A DNA stretch of 50,060 nt, taken from contig MNVA01000046.1 in assembly GCA_001871325.1 (NCBI GenBank), positions 1-50,060 of the forward strand, written 5' to 3'. Below are positions 7,812 through 16,861 of the stretch, one piece after another. The notes under the pieces are model-generated. The model did no database searches, was not told where the DNA came from, and worked only from the letters and a program-made list of their open reading frames with translations. Position 1 is the first letter of the stretch; every line of letters starts with the position of its first letter. The position numbers were made by a program, and so were the translations under genes. This DNA comes from Ignavibacteria bacterium CG1_02_37_35. Its GTDB lineage: Bacteria; Bacteroidota; Ignavibacteria; Ignavibacteriales; Ignavibacteriaceae.

Positions 7812-8468
7812 TCAACTTATTTCCGTTTCTATTTTTGCAACATTGGTAATTCTGCCTTCCAGTTTATCGCCTTTATTTAAGCCGCTTACGCCGGATGGAG
7901 TTCCGGTAAAAACTAAATCTCCTGCTTCCAACGTCATTCGCGAAGAAATGTATGAAACAAGTTCATCCGGTCTAAACATCATTTTATTTAATGTTTCTTT
8001 CTGGCGGATTTCTCCATTCACTTTAAGTGAAATTATTTCTTCAAAATTCAATTCATAATCTTCTTTCAACATGAAATCGGAAATAACCGCGGAGGTATCA
8101 AAACATTTCGAAATCGTCCAGGGATTTCCTTTATCTTTTAATTGATTTTGCAAATCTCTCAGCGTCATATCCAATCCGATGCCGTAACCAATAATCGCTT
8201 TGCTTGCTTCTTGAATTGAAACATCGGTAATTTTCTTGCCGATGAGCAGGACAAGCTCTATTTCGTGATGAAGATTAGTGGAGAAAGAAGGATAAATGAC
8301 TTTCTCACCGGAATAAATCATTGCGGAAGTCGGCTTTAAAAACAATACCGGTTTTTCTTCGGCTTGATGACCGAGCTCTTTAATATGAGCCATATAATTT
8401 CTGCCGACACAGACGATCTTCCCAACTTCAAACGATTTCTTCTTATCGTGCGTAAATACTTTTTTCAT
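7812..8468 (-). CDS. Fumarylacetoacetate hydrolase (FAH) family protein, acylpyruvase-like
   Basis: A 218-residue single-domain FAH protein, close in size to YcgM/FAHD1 acylpyruvate hydrolases, which cleave acylpyruvates or decarboxylate oxaloacetate using Mg2+. The family motif VGRNYMAHIKELG is at 21-33. Metal-ligand candidates are E69 and E71 (HHEIELVL) and D100 (GYGIGLDMTLRD). FTGTPSGV near the C-terminus is a further signature. A Shine-Dalgarno sequence (aaggaag) precedes the ATG. The gene starts 14 bases after the stop of the large outer-membrane protein gene upstream, so they are probably cotranscribed, though no functional link is evident. The exact substrate is not predictable. Confidence 0.88.
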   Translation of the reverse strand: MKKVFTHDKKKSFEVGKIVCVGRNYMAHIKELGHQAEEKPVLFLKPTSAMIYSGEKVIYPSFSTNLHHEIELVLLIGKKITDVSIQEASKAIIGYGIGLDMTLRDLQNQLKDKGNPWTISKCFDTSAVISDFMLKEDYELNFEEIISLKVNGEIRQKETLNKMMFRPDELVSYISSRMTLEAGDLVFTGTPSGVSGLNKGDKLEGRITNVAKIETEIS

Positions 8469-8482
8469 ATTATTTCTTCCTT

Positions 8483-10909
8483 TTAATTTAATAATGCTGA
8501 GTTTAGACCGATGACAAAATTTCTTTCACCGCGGTAATTTATTTTCCATGAAAATTCTAATGCGATCGGGAAAAGTTGATGCCCGATGCTGAAGCCGTTT
8601 TCATAAAATGGCGTTATAAAAGCTTTGTATTGATACAATAAATTTTTCTTTCCTTTGGTACTAACATCACTAATCGCCGCATTGAAGAAATAATTTATTT
8701 GCAGATTTAACGATTTTAAAAATGAAATACCAAACAATCTAAATAATTCATCTCTAAAATTATGGACTAAATGGAATGTAAAAACCCGGTCGCCGACTAC
8801 CTCATTTAGACCCAAAGTTCGGAAAGAAAACGCTTTGCCAAGAGAAGTAATGTTCCCGGGCAGAGAATAAAAATTCTGAAATGGGAGCGACCCATCATTG
8901 TAAAAACCATTTATGCGAAATTCTAATCCGGCTGTATTAAACGTTGAAAATCCTCCTCTAATAGATGCTTCATACAAAGCAAAACTGAAATCATTTTTTA
9001 AAAGTTTATTAGTCGCTATGGTTACATCTCCATCAAGAATAAATATTCCCTCGCTGTTTCCTGCTCTTCGTCGAAACATGCCGTCTTCGATGTAGTCACG
9101 AAAATCTAAAGTGAAACCGGCTTTAATAGCGTTCACTAATCCGTTTGAGATAGCTGGATTAGCATTGAATTTTTTCTTTTTTGCAAAAATAGAAAACTCA
9201 CTATTCTTCGTCGCTGACTGATCATACTGCTGAAGAAGTCCAACTTTCAATTTTAGGATTGGGGAAACCTCACCACTCGCAAATAGAGAAAAGCCGTGGG
9301 AATAATAAAAATCATTAAATTCATATTTAGCGAGAAGTGAACTTAACGTAGAAAATAAATCGCCATACGAAGAAGTTTTTTCAAATAGTGTCGAAGTCTT
9401 TTTAAATGCGTTGAACGAAAGTGAATAAGTTCGATAATCACCGAAATAATAAAGAGAAGAAAATTCCGATTTGCATCGTTTATCCGCAAAACCGTAACTT
9501 GTTGTAAAGGAAGTTTGTAAGCGGTCGTCTAACAAATCAGAAAAGAAAAACCTAAAATCAAGCGTACTTCCTTCAACACGGTTAAAGTGATAAAGCCCTA
9601 ACGGTCCCGTGGTAGAAAAATGTTTTGAAAAAGTTACGCGATTAGATAGCCACGAAAATTCATCCCAAAAAGAAAAAGGAATTGCAGCGACGGAATCAAT
9701 TCTCTTGTATGCCGTAACTTCTTCTTCTGTATTTGGTATACGTTGAATCGTATCCCAATACGATGAATCTTTTTTATCGGCATCGGTCAAGACGGTGATA
9801 ACCGCTTTGTTAAAGAAGTCATCGGGAATATCTTTATTAATTTCGTAATTGTTGAGAAGCGTGTTCAATTCAAATCCAAATTTCGCAAGCCCCAAAACAT
9901 TTGCTTCAACTTCAAGGTGATAATCTACCGGCATATAAATATTGTCATATTGATCGAACTGTTGATCAATTAAAATTTTCTTAAATATTCCGCTGAAGTT
10001 GGCTGCTTTATTCAAACTCAAATTTACTTTGACTAAATCGAAATTTTTCCCGTTGATGAAAATATCGCCGATAAATCCGGGATCAAGTGAATCGGCGGGA
10101 GTCATAAATATTTTATAAATCGTCTGATTGTCCTGTGCAAGCGTATCTTTTAAAGTAAACGAATAATATTTTGCTGAGTTATCATCGAGCGGTCCGGTCA
10201 TTTTGCGTCCAAAGAAATTAAGATTATCGGAATAAAAATTTTGGAGCAGTCTTCCTCCGGTTAAAACATTAACCGATGACGGAAAATTAGCGCTTTGTTT
10301 CCGCGCTACGATAATTTCTTTCAACTTGTGCGGAGCTTTATAATAGCCTGTGCTTTGGTTTTCAAGGATGCCGGTAATTTTTAATTCGGTAGAATCATCT
10401 TTTTTACCGACCCCGATCGAGACCGTATTCCCGCGCGCATTAATATCATCTTCGGTTTTCAAACTTCCTTTTGTGTATGCGGAATATTGGTAGCTTTTTA
10501 ATTTTTCAGCTCGTTCTTTTCTTCTTTGTATTGCCCGGCGAATGATTGCGTAAGCCGGGTTCTCTTCCGCAAATACCACTACTTCCGAAAGCTGCAACGA
10601 TGAAGGAAGTAATTTTATCGTAATGGTTTCTCTTTTTTTATCAAGCAAAATTTCAGTCGTATCGGTATGATACCCGATAAAACTTGTGATAAGTTTTTGC
10701 GCGCCCGGCAAAGTTTTTATTTCAAAAAGACCTTCTTTGTTGGTAATGCTTCCTATTGTTGAATTTGCTACACGTACATTGGCAAAGATGAGCGCTTCAC
10801 CGGTAACTGCATCAACAACTTTACCGCGCAAAGGAATATTTGTTTGAGCAAAATCTATCGGAGAGATAAAAAACAAGAAAGGTAAAAACATTTCAATTAC
10901 TAATTTCAT
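8483..10909 (-). CDS. DUF5686-type outer-membrane protein with carboxypeptidase-regulatory-like domain
   Basis: An 808-residue protein with a signal peptide (cleavage near FA-Q at about 21-22). A carboxypeptidase-D regulatory-like beta-sandwich follows at about 26-110 (LRGKVVDAVTGEALIFANV). Then comes the characteristic region AYAIIRRAIQRRKERAEKLK. The long C-terminal part is rich in alternating aromatic/polar strands, as in an outer-membrane beta-barrel. This architecture matches the DUF5686 family of Bacteroidetes, whose role is not established. The sequence ends in a strand-like segment (NFVIGLNSALLN), as expected for a barrel. It lies upstream of the FAH-family gene and is divergent from the HAD phosphatase gene. 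Confidence 0.8.
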   Translation of the reverse strand: MKLVIEMFLPFLFFISPIDFAQTNIPLRGKVVDAVTGEALIFANVRVANSTIGSITNKEGLFEIKTLPGAQKLITSFIGYHTDTTEILLDKKRETITIKLLPSSLQLSEVVVFAEENPAYAIIRRAIQRRKERAEKLKSYQYSAYTKGSLKTEDDINARGNTVSIGVGKKDDSTELKITGILENQSTGYYKAPHKLKEIIVARKQSANFPSSVNVLTGGRLLQNFYSDNLNFFGRKMTGPLDDNSAKYYSFTLKDTLAQDNQTIYKIFMTPADSLDPGFIGDIFINGKNFDLVKVNLSLNKAANFSGIFKKILIDQQFDQYDNIYMPVDYHLEVEANVLGLAKFGFELNTLLNNYEINKDIPDDFFNKAVITVLTDADKKDSSYWDTIQRIPNTEEEVTAYKRIDSVAAIPFSFWDEFSWLSNRVTFSKHFSTTGPLGLYHFNRVEGSTLDFRFFFSDLLDDRLQTSFTTSYGFADKRCKSEFSSLYYFGDYRTYSLSFNAFKKTSTLFEKTSSYGDLFSTLSSLLAKYEFNDFYYSHGFSLFASGEVSPILKLKVGLLQQYDQSATKNSEFSIFAKKKKFNANPAISNGLVNAIKAGFTLDFRDYIEDGMFRRRAGNSEGIFILDGDVTIATNKLLKNDFSFALYEASIRGGFSTFNTAGLEFRINGFYNDGSLPFQNFYSLPGNITSLGKAFSFRTLGLNEVVGDRVFTFHLVHNFRDELFRLFGISFLKSLNLQINYFFNAAISDVSTKGKKNLLYQYKAFITPFYENGFSIGHQLFPIALEFSWKINYRGERNFVIGLNSALLN

Positions 10910-10997
10910 TTAATGAGCCTTTTCTTTGCCGCTAAAAAGATTTTTTTAATTATTTTGTAAAATAAATTTACTACAAAAATAACGAAAGAGAAATTTG

Positions 10998-11615
10998 ATG
11001 AGCGGGAAAATAATTAAAGCAATCGTTTTTGATCTCGGGAATGTACTTCTCCCTTTTGATTATTCCGTTGCCGTAAAAAGATTGAATGAGATAGAAGAAA
11101 ATCTCGGTGAAGTATTTCTCGCTTTTTATAAAGAGAATTATAGTCTTCACCGTTCGTTTGAGCGGGGAGACTTATCAAGGGAAAAATTTATCTCGCTTAT
11201 GCTCAATGCTTTGCATAACAAAATTGATGAAGAAACATTTTGTAAAATTTATTCTGAAATATTTACTTTCAACGAAAACGTCGCTTCCCTTCTGCCGGAA
11301 CTAAAAAAGAATTACAAGTTGCTTTTACTTTCCAACACGAACGAAATCCATAAAAAATATGGCTGGGAACAGTTTAAGTTTATTAAGTATTTCGATAAAC
11401 TTATCCTTTCACACGAAGTAAACGCAGTTAAACCTGAAGAAAAAATTTATAAATCTGTCGAAGCATTTACCGGATTACAGCCGGGAGAACATCTTTTTAT
11501 TGATGATATTCTTGAGTATGTAAACGAAGCAAAAAAGTTAGGCTGGGATGGAATTCAATTTACCGGGTATGAGAATTTGATCGCAGAACTTCAGAAGAAG
11601 GATATTCAATTTTAA
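10998..11615 (+). CDS. HAD-superfamily hydrolase (subfamily IA, YihX-like phosphatase)
   Basis: A 205-residue haloacid-dehalogenase-fold protein. Motif I is VFDLGNVL, where the usual second aspartate is replaced by glycine, as in the YihX-like branch. Motif II is LLLLSNTNE, motif III the lysine in VNAVKPEEKIY, and motif IV FIDDILEYV. The alpha-helical cap lies between motifs I and II. Likely activity is dephosphorylation of a small sugar phosphate or similar, but the substrate is unknown. I prefer the ATG at 10998 over the TTG directly before it. A small hairpin after the stop may end the transcript. It is monocistronic, divergent from the DUF5686 gene. Confidence 0.88.
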   Translation: MSGKIIKAIVFDLGNVLLPFDYSVAVKRLNEIEENLGEVFLAFYKENYSLHRSFERGDLSREKFISLMLNALHNKIDEETFCKIYSEIFTFNENVASLLPELKKNYKLLLLSNTNEIHKKYGWEQFKFIKYFDKLILSHEVNAVKPEEKIYKSVEAFTGLQPGEHLFIDDILEYVNEAKKLGWDGIQFTGYENLIAELQKKDIQF

Positions 11616-11617
11616 TG

Positions 11618-11638
11618 AAAGGGGAAAATGCCCCTTTT
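11618..11638 (+). terminator. Possible intrinsic terminator after the HAD gene
   Basis: The arms aaagggg (11618-11624) and ccccttt (11631-11637) form a 7 bp hairpin with a 6-base loop. A run of only four T follows, so termination may be weak. Confidence 0.5.
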
Positions 11639-11669
11639 AACTTCAGCCAATCCAGAGCCAAAATGAAAT

Positions 11670-11736
11670 AATGAATATCGAACAAGGAATGAAGAATATT
11701 GAAGACACGTCATTCCTTGCTCGGTGTTTATTATTC
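11670..11736. repeat. Intergenic inverted repeat, first copy of a dispersed element
   Basis: The left arm includes gaatatcgaacaaggaatg (11673-11691) and the right arm cattccttgctcg (11711-11723), followed by tgtttattattc. Twelve of thirteen core positions are complementary. The left arm, extended to 11670-11690, recurs exactly at 16341-16361. The rest of the 11616-11889 gap is AT-rich and holds the dnaE leader. Confidence 0.75.
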
Positions 11737-11889
11737 CCTCTTAGTTGCATATCCAAGCTTAATTTATCGCCAATTGATTAAAAGTTCCTCCCTTAAAAAA
11801 ATAAAAAAAAATTACAACTGTTTTTTAAGTAATCTTTTTTATAATTTATTCCCCAAAGAATCCCCTTTTATACTTTCAACAAAAAAAGA

Positions 11890-14800
11890 ATGTCTGAATT
11901 CATCCATTTACATAATCACACGCACTACAGCTTGCAAGACGGAGCTTGTACGGTTGACAGTTTACTAAACGCGGCGAAGAAATTCGGTATGCACGCAGTA
12001 GCTTTAACCGATCATGGGGTATTGTATGGCATCCCGGAATTTTACCGCAAAGCGAAAAAAGCCGGAATCAAACCGATTATCGGAATGGAAGCATACGTTG
12101 TAGTTGATAGTTCGCGGTTTGAGAGAAAGCAGATTGATGAAACGACCGGCAAAAAGAAGAAACCATACAATCATCTTATTCTTCTTGCAAAAAATATGAC
12201 GGGTTATAAAAATCTTGTAAAACTTTCTTCGCTCGGTTTTTCGGAAGGATTTTATTACCGCCCCCGCATAGATATGGAGTTGTTAGAGAAATATCATGAA
12301 GGATTAATCTGTACTTCTGCTTGTGTCGGCGGTGTTGTCGCTTCTTCTCTTGTGAAGAACGATTACAAAAAAGCAAAGGAAGTTGCTTTGAAATTCAAAG
12401 AGATATTTGGAGATGATTTTTACCTCGAAGTTCAAGACCATAAAATTGATAAAGAACTTATCGTGTTAGAGCAAATGCCGAAGCTTGCGAAGGAAGTATC
12501 AATTAAATTAGTTGCTACCAATGACTGCCACTACATCAATCAAGAAGATGCAACTGCACATAATATTCTCTTGATGCTTTCTGATAAATCCGGCGCTGAT
12601 TACAAAACACTTCGTTATGGCACCGACCAAATCTATTTTAAATCTCAGGAGGAAATGAAGGAACTTTTCAAACATCTCCCGGAGGCAATTGAAAACACTC
12701 TCGAGATAGAAGAAAAGACAAATCTGATTTTTGACTATGATCAGCAGCATTTTCCTGTCTTTCCAATTCCCCAAGATTCAGCCGCAAAGAATTTAGATGA
12801 ATATCTTGACATCCTTGCTCTTGAAGGATTACACAAACGCTTTAAAGAGATCACGCCTCAAATTAAAGAACGCTTTGATTTTGAACTTTCGGTTATCAAA
12901 TCAATGGGGTTCCCGGGCTACTTTTTGGTTGTGCAAGATTTTATTAATGCTGCCAAAAGAGAAAACATCCCTGTTGGTCCCGGTAGAGGAAGCGCAGCGG
13001 GAAGCTTGATCGCTTATTCTCTGGGTATCACCAATATTGATCCGTTGAAATATGATCTGCTGTTCGAACGGTTTTTAAATCCCGAACGAAATTCCATGCC
13101 CGATATTGATGTTGATCTCGCCGATGATCAGCGCGGCGATGTTATAGATTACGTGAAAAAACAATACGGCGCGGAATGTGTTAGTCAAATTATTACCTTC
13201 AATCGTCTTTCCTCTAAAGCTGTATTAAAAGATGTTGCGCGGGTTTTGGGTATTCCAATCTCGACGGTCAATGGTATCACTAAACTCATTCCAAGTAAGT
13301 TTGGAAAAGTTTATACGATTGAGCAATCTTTGAATGAAGTCCCCGAATTAAGATGGGTGAGAGATTCTAAAGAAGAATCAATTCAAAGTTTAGTAAAATA
13401 TGCTAAAGTTCTGGAAGGAATGAACCGCAATGCGTCTAAACATGCATCGGGCGTGGTTATAGCTCCCGGCGCGGTAAGTGATTTTGTTCCTCTTTCATCC
13501 TACAACGCACAAGAGGAATTGGTAACGCAATTCAACATGAAAGAGCTTGAAGATAACGGTCTGCTCAAAATGGATTTTCTCGGACTTCGAACTCTGACCA
13601 TCATTAAAGATACGTTAAGATTAATTAAAAAAAATCATAATATTGAATTGAATATAGACGATATTCCGCTTGATGATGAACCGACGTACCAGTTATTTTC
13701 CAAGGGACAAACCACAGGCGTTTTTCAATTTGAATCTCCTCCGATGCGGGAATATTTGAAAAAGTTGAAGCCCCATTCCATTTTGGATTTAACAGCGATG
13801 AACGCTCTTTATCGTCCGGGTCCGATGGAATTTATTGATGACTTCATTGATAGAAAATACGGCAGAAAAAAAATAGAATACAAGCATCCTATTCTTGAAT
13901 CCATTTTAAAAGAAACAAACGGAATAATTGTTTACCAGGAACAGGTAATGCAGCTTGCAAACAAAGTTGCCGGGATGAGTCTTGCCCAAGCCGATATCCT
14001 CCGCCGTGCAATGGGGAAAAAAGATTTAGCCGCAATGAAACAGCAGAAAGCAGTTTTCGTTGAGGGAGCAAAGAAAAATAACGTCAGCGAAAAAATTGCT
14101 AATGAGATTTTTGACGACATAGATAAATTTGCCAATTACGGATTTAATAAAAGCCATGCAGTGGCATATTCGGTTGTTGCTTATCAAACGGCTTACCTTA
14201 AAGTCCATTACACTCCGGAATTTCTCGCGGCAAACTTAACGCACGAATTCGGCGACAAAAATAAAGTGACAAATTTTTTAGAAGATTGCCGGAAATTAAA
14301 AATTGATGTCCTTCCGCCAAACATTAATAAACCGTCAAAGTTCTTTGATGTAGAAAAAGGAAAGATCCGCTTTGGATTTTCAGCCATTAAAAATGTTGGC
14401 GTACATGCGGTTGAATCTATTATTGGGTCAAAAGAAAAACTGGGAAGAAATTTTAAATCATTGTTTGATTTCTGCATGGTAAACGACTCTCGTATCGTCA
14501 ACAAAAGAGTCCTTGAAGGATTAATCCTTGTAGGAGCGTTTGATACACTGAATAAAAATAGGGCACAACTCTATGCTGCGGTTGAAACCACTCTTGCCTA
14601 CACTTCAAAAGCGGCTTCGCTCAAAGCAAAGAGCTTCAACAGTCTTTTCAGTACTGATGAAGACGACCACGATATCCCCGAGCCGGAACTGCCCAACGTT
14701 GAGGATTGGAGCGAAAATGAAAAACTTGCCCGCGAGAGGGAAGTTATCGGATTTTATGTTACCGGTCATCCGTTACGAAAATATGAAGTTGAATATTATT

Positions 14801-15345
14801 CGTTTGCCACAATCAGATTAGGCGAAACTGAAGAAATAGGAAAGAGCAATAATATCAAAGCATGCGGCGTAATTACCGGGCTTACCACAAAAATTGATAA
14901 GCGAGGCGGAACAATGGCATTCTTCACGCTTGATGATTTTACCGGTTCGTGCGAATGTTTGATGTTTTCTTCTACATATGAAAAGTATGGAAAATTTCTT
15001 AAGCAGGAAGCCGCAGTTTTTTTAGTCGGCAGACCGGAGAGCAGTGGTGACGCTATCAAACTCCACATTGAAGAAGTTATTCCTATTGAACAAACACGCG
15101 AGTTGTTGACTAAACATGTTAAAATTGTTGTTGAAGAAAACGGGGCTGCAGAAACTAAATTGGTAGACCTAAAAAATATTTTAGAGAAACACCCGGGTAG
15201 AGTTCAAGTGCTGCTCGATGTTGACTCGATAACAATTGGAAATAAGATTTTCAGATTATCGTTCCAGGTAAAGATTACAGAAAAATTTATTAAAGAAATA
15301 CATAAACTGTTTGGTGAAGAATCTCTCTATTTTCTTCCCGGATGA
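11890..15345 (+). CDS. dnaE: DNA polymerase III alpha subunit (DnaE)
   Basis: The replicative polymerase catalytic subunit, 1151 residues, of DnaE1 size and order. The N-terminal PHP domain begins HLHNHTHYSLQDGA (residues 6-19) and keeps the early histidines. The polymerase core contains GPGRGSAAGSL. The catalytic aspartates are in MPDIDVDLAD (D405, D407), with the third at D562 (KMDFLGLR). The tandem helix-hairpin-helix region and the OB fold (KACGVITGLTTKIDKRGG, around 988-1005) follow. No frameshift is apparent. The start is the ATG at 11890, preceded by aaaaaaag rather than a clear Shine-Dalgarno sequence. It stands alone, 107 bases before the next gene. Confidence 0.97.
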   Translation: MSEFIHLHNHTHYSLQDGACTVDSLLNAAKKFGMHAVALTDHGVLYGIPEFYRKAKKAGIKPIIGMEAYVVVDSSRFERKQIDETTGKKKKPYNHLILLAKNMTGYKNLVKLSSLGFSEGFYYRPRIDMELLEKYHEGLICTSACVGGVVASSLVKNDYKKAKEVALKFKEIFGDDFYLEVQDHKIDKELIVLEQMPKLAKEVSIKLVATNDCHYINQEDATAHNILLMLSDKSGADYKTLRYGTDQIYFKSQEEMKELFKHLPEAIENTLEIEEKTNLIFDYDQQHFPVFPIPQDSAAKNLDEYLDILALEGLHKRFKEITPQIKERFDFELSVIKSMGFPGYFLVVQDFINAAKRENIPVGPGRGSAAGSLIAYSLGITNIDPLKYDLLFERFLNPERNSMPDIDVDLADDQRGDVIDYVKKQYGAECVSQIITFNRLSSKAVLKDVARVLGIPISTVNGITKLIPSKFGKVYTIEQSLNEVPELRWVRDSKEESIQSLVKYAKVLEGMNRNASKHASGVVIAPGAVSDFVPLSSYNAQEELVTQFNMKELEDNGLLKMDFLGLRTLTIIKDTLRLIKKNHNIELNIDDIPLDDEPTYQLFSKGQTTGVFQFESPPMREYLKKLKPHSILDLTAMNALYRPGPMEFIDDFIDRKYGRKKIEYKHPILESILKETNGIIVYQEQVMQLANKVAGMSLAQADILRRAMGKKDLAAMKQQKAVFVEGAKKNNVSEKIANEIFDDIDKFANYGFNKSHAVAYSVVAYQTAYLKVHYTPEFLAANLTHEFGDKNKVTNFLEDCRKLKIDVLPPNINKPSKFFDVEKGKIRFGFSAIKNVGVHAVESIIGSKEKLGRNFKSLFDFCMVNDSRIVNKRVLEGLILVGAFDTLNKNRAQLYAAVETTLAYTSKAASLKAKSFNSLFSTDEDDHDIPEPELPNVEDWSENEKLAREREVIGFYVTGHPLRKYEVEYYSFATIRLGETEEIGKSNNIKACGVITGLTTKIDKRGGTMAFFTLDDFTGSCECLMFSSTYEKYGKFLKQEAAVFLVGRPESSGDAIKLHIEEVIPIEQTRELLTKHVKIVVEENGAAETKLVDLKNILEKHPGRVQVLLDVDSITIGNKIFRLSFQVKITEKFIKEIHKLFGEESLYFLPG

Positions 15346-15377
15346 CGGTAAAGCGGGCGAAATAAAGAAAGTTCAAC

Positions 15378-15411
15378 GTTGTTATCTATTTTTTAATTTT
15401 TGTTATATTTG
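15378..15411 (+). promoter_or_regulatory. Possible Bacteroidetes-type promoter for the enoyl reductase gene
   Basis: A -7-like box TATATTTG (15404-15411) matches TAnnTTTG. A TTG at 15379-15381 lies 22 bases upstream, slightly wide of the usual 19-21. Transcription would begin near 15418, about 35 bases before the gene. This comes from motif matching only. Confidence 0.3.
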
Positions 15412-15452
15412 AACTGTAAGATCGTCCAAACACAAACTGAAAAGAGAGCTAA

Positions 15453-16325
15453 ATGAATAAATTGAATAATGAGCGCCATTGGGCTGTAATCCTAGGGGCA
15501 TCCTCCGGCTTTGGGGAAGCTGCTGCACGCCAACTAGCAAAAGACGGCTACAATATTATTGGAGTTCATCTCGATAGACAAGCAACAATGCATAATGTAG
15601 CGCGGATAATAGATGAAATAAAATCGTATAAGGTTGAATCAATATTTTATAATGTAAATGCTGCCGACGAAGAAAAACGAAAAGAAATAATCGAAGACCT
15701 TTTAAAACGAACCGGCGGGAAACCTAAAGTAAAAGTAGTTATGCACTCTTTGGCTTTTGGTACATTAAAACCCTTTATCCCGAAAGAAAATGAACAACAA
15801 ATTACTAAAGCGCAAATAGAAATGACGATTGATGTTATGGCGAATTCTTTAGTTTATTGGGTGCAAGATTTTGTGAGCAACGGATTACTAGTTACTAAAG
15901 CCAGGATATTTGCAATGACAAGTTCTGGTGGGCACGCCGCTATCCCTTATTACGGTGCAGTCTCTGCAGCAAAAGCTGCATTAGAATCTCACTGCCGCCA
16001 GCTTGCAGTTGAACTTGGTCCGATGGAAGTTGCAGTGAATGCTATTATGGCAGGTGTAACCGATACGCCGGCGTTAAGAAAAATACCGGGGAATATTCCT
16101 ATGATAGAAGTTGCGCGAAGAAAAAATCCACGCGGAAAATTAACCACACCCGGTCAAGTCGCAAAAATTATCGCGCTGTTTTGCCAGGAGGGGGGCGAGT
16201 GGATCTCTGGCGGAATTATTCACGCAGACGGCGGAGAAGATGCAGTAAGTTTTGTGGGACAAGGTGAACCGGAAAATGATTCTCTAAAAAATTACAGTTC
16301 CCCCAAGACGTTGCTTGGCGAATAA
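15453..16325 (+). CDS. FabL-like enoyl-ACP reductase (SDR family)
   Basis: A 290-residue short-chain dehydrogenase/reductase. The Rossmann motif GASSGFG is at 15-21. The active-site segment is YYGAVSAAKAAL: Y167 and K174 are separated by six residues (Y-x6-K), the spacing of enoyl-ACP reductases FabI/FabL, not the Y-x3-K of ordinary SDRs. The following AKAALESHCRQLAVELGP closely resembles the FabL (enoyl reductase III) segment. The predicted role is the last reduction of fatty-acid elongation, with NAD(P)H. The tail after about residue 270 is an extension. A Shine-Dalgarno-like gagag precedes the ATG. It could also be a reductase for another enoyl substrate; no other fatty-acid genes are adjacent. 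Confidence 0.7.
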   Translation: MNKLNNERHWAVILGASSGFGEAAARQLAKDGYNIIGVHLDRQATMHNVARIIDEIKSYKVESIFYNVNAADEEKRKEIIEDLLKRTGGKPKVKVVMHSLAFGTLKPFIPKENEQQITKAQIEMTIDVMANSLVYWVQDFVSNGLLVTKARIFAMTSSGGHAAIPYYGAVSAAKAALESHCRQLAVELGPMEVAVNAIMAGVTDTPALRKIPGNIPMIEVARRKNPRGKLTTPGQVAKIIALFCQEGGEWISGGIIHADGGEDAVSFVGQGEPENDSLKNYSSPKTLLGE

Positions 16326-16340
16326 ACCAGGGGAAAAAAG

Positions 16341-16361
16341 AATGAATATCGAACAAGGAAT
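16341..16361 (+). repeat. Second copy of the dispersed 21-base intergenic repeat
   Basis: The segment beginning aatgaatatcgaacaagg is identical to 11670-11690. Here the complementary right arm is absent, so this looks like a partial copy of the element. It sits just after the enoyl reductase gene. Confidence 0.7.
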
Positions 16362-16414
16362 TACAATTGATGAACGGAAAAGTCATCCCGATAAATTGAG
16401 ATGATACTGTTTTG

Positions 16415-16466
16415 ATTCCGCTTCAGCGGAATTTGTATGTGCAGCACAAACCATTTATGGTTGTGC
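16415..16466. repeat. Two adjacent hairpins upstream of trxA
   Basis: The first hairpin is attccgc-ttca-gcggaat (16415-16432). The second pairs gcacaaacca (16444-16453) with tggttgtgc (16458-16466), with one bulge. The ttccgc of the first can also pair with gcggaa at 16465-16470. No T-run follows, so this resembles a palindromic intergenic repeat more than a terminator. Confidence 0.6.
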
Positions 16467-16517
16467 GGAATTAGAAACTTTTTAGAACGTACTCAAATTA
16501 AAATAAAAGGATAAAGT

Positions 16518-16838
16518 ATGAAACCATTAGAAATAACAGACAACAATTTTTCAACTGAAGTGCTTCAATCAGCTAAACCGGTGCTTGTTGATTTTTGGGC
16601 GACCTGGTGCGGACCTTGTAGAATGATAGCTCCTATTGTAGAAGAACTTGCTACCGAGTATGAAGGGAAATTTAAAATCGGGAAAATGGATGTTGATAAC
16701 AACCCTCAAACGGCAACTCAGTTTGGAATTAGAAGTATCCCAACTCTCTTAATTTTCAAAGGAGGAAAAGTAGTTGATACCATTGTTGGGGCAGTTCCCA
16801 AAGCTCAATTTGTCCATAGACTTAATGCAAATCTTTAA
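16518..16838 (+). CDS. trxA: Thioredoxin
   Basis: A 106-residue classic thioredoxin, a cytoplasmic disulfide reductant. The redox motif WCGPC is at 30-34 within [13 protein letters not shown]25, the conserved cis-proline loop (SIPTLLIF) and the C-terminal helix are present. A Shine-Dalgarno sequence (aaaagg) precedes the ATG. The serA gene follows 23 bases later on the same strand, so the two may share a transcript. Confidence 0.96.
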   Translation: MKPLEITDNNFSTEVLQSAKPVLVDFWATWCGPCRMIAPIVEELATEYEGKFKIGKMDVDNNPQTATQFGIRSIPTLLIFKGGKVVDTIVGAVPKAQFVHRLNANL

Positions 16839-16861
16839 CACACTATAGGCAAATAGATAGA

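Noticed and set aside
7681-8058. 125-codon plus-strand ORF
   Set aside because: Antisense shadow of the FAH-family gene and the antitoxin 5' end.
11699-11968. 89-codon plus-strand ORF before dnaE
   Set aside because: It covers the inverted repeat and overlaps dnaE out of frame; low-complexity translation.
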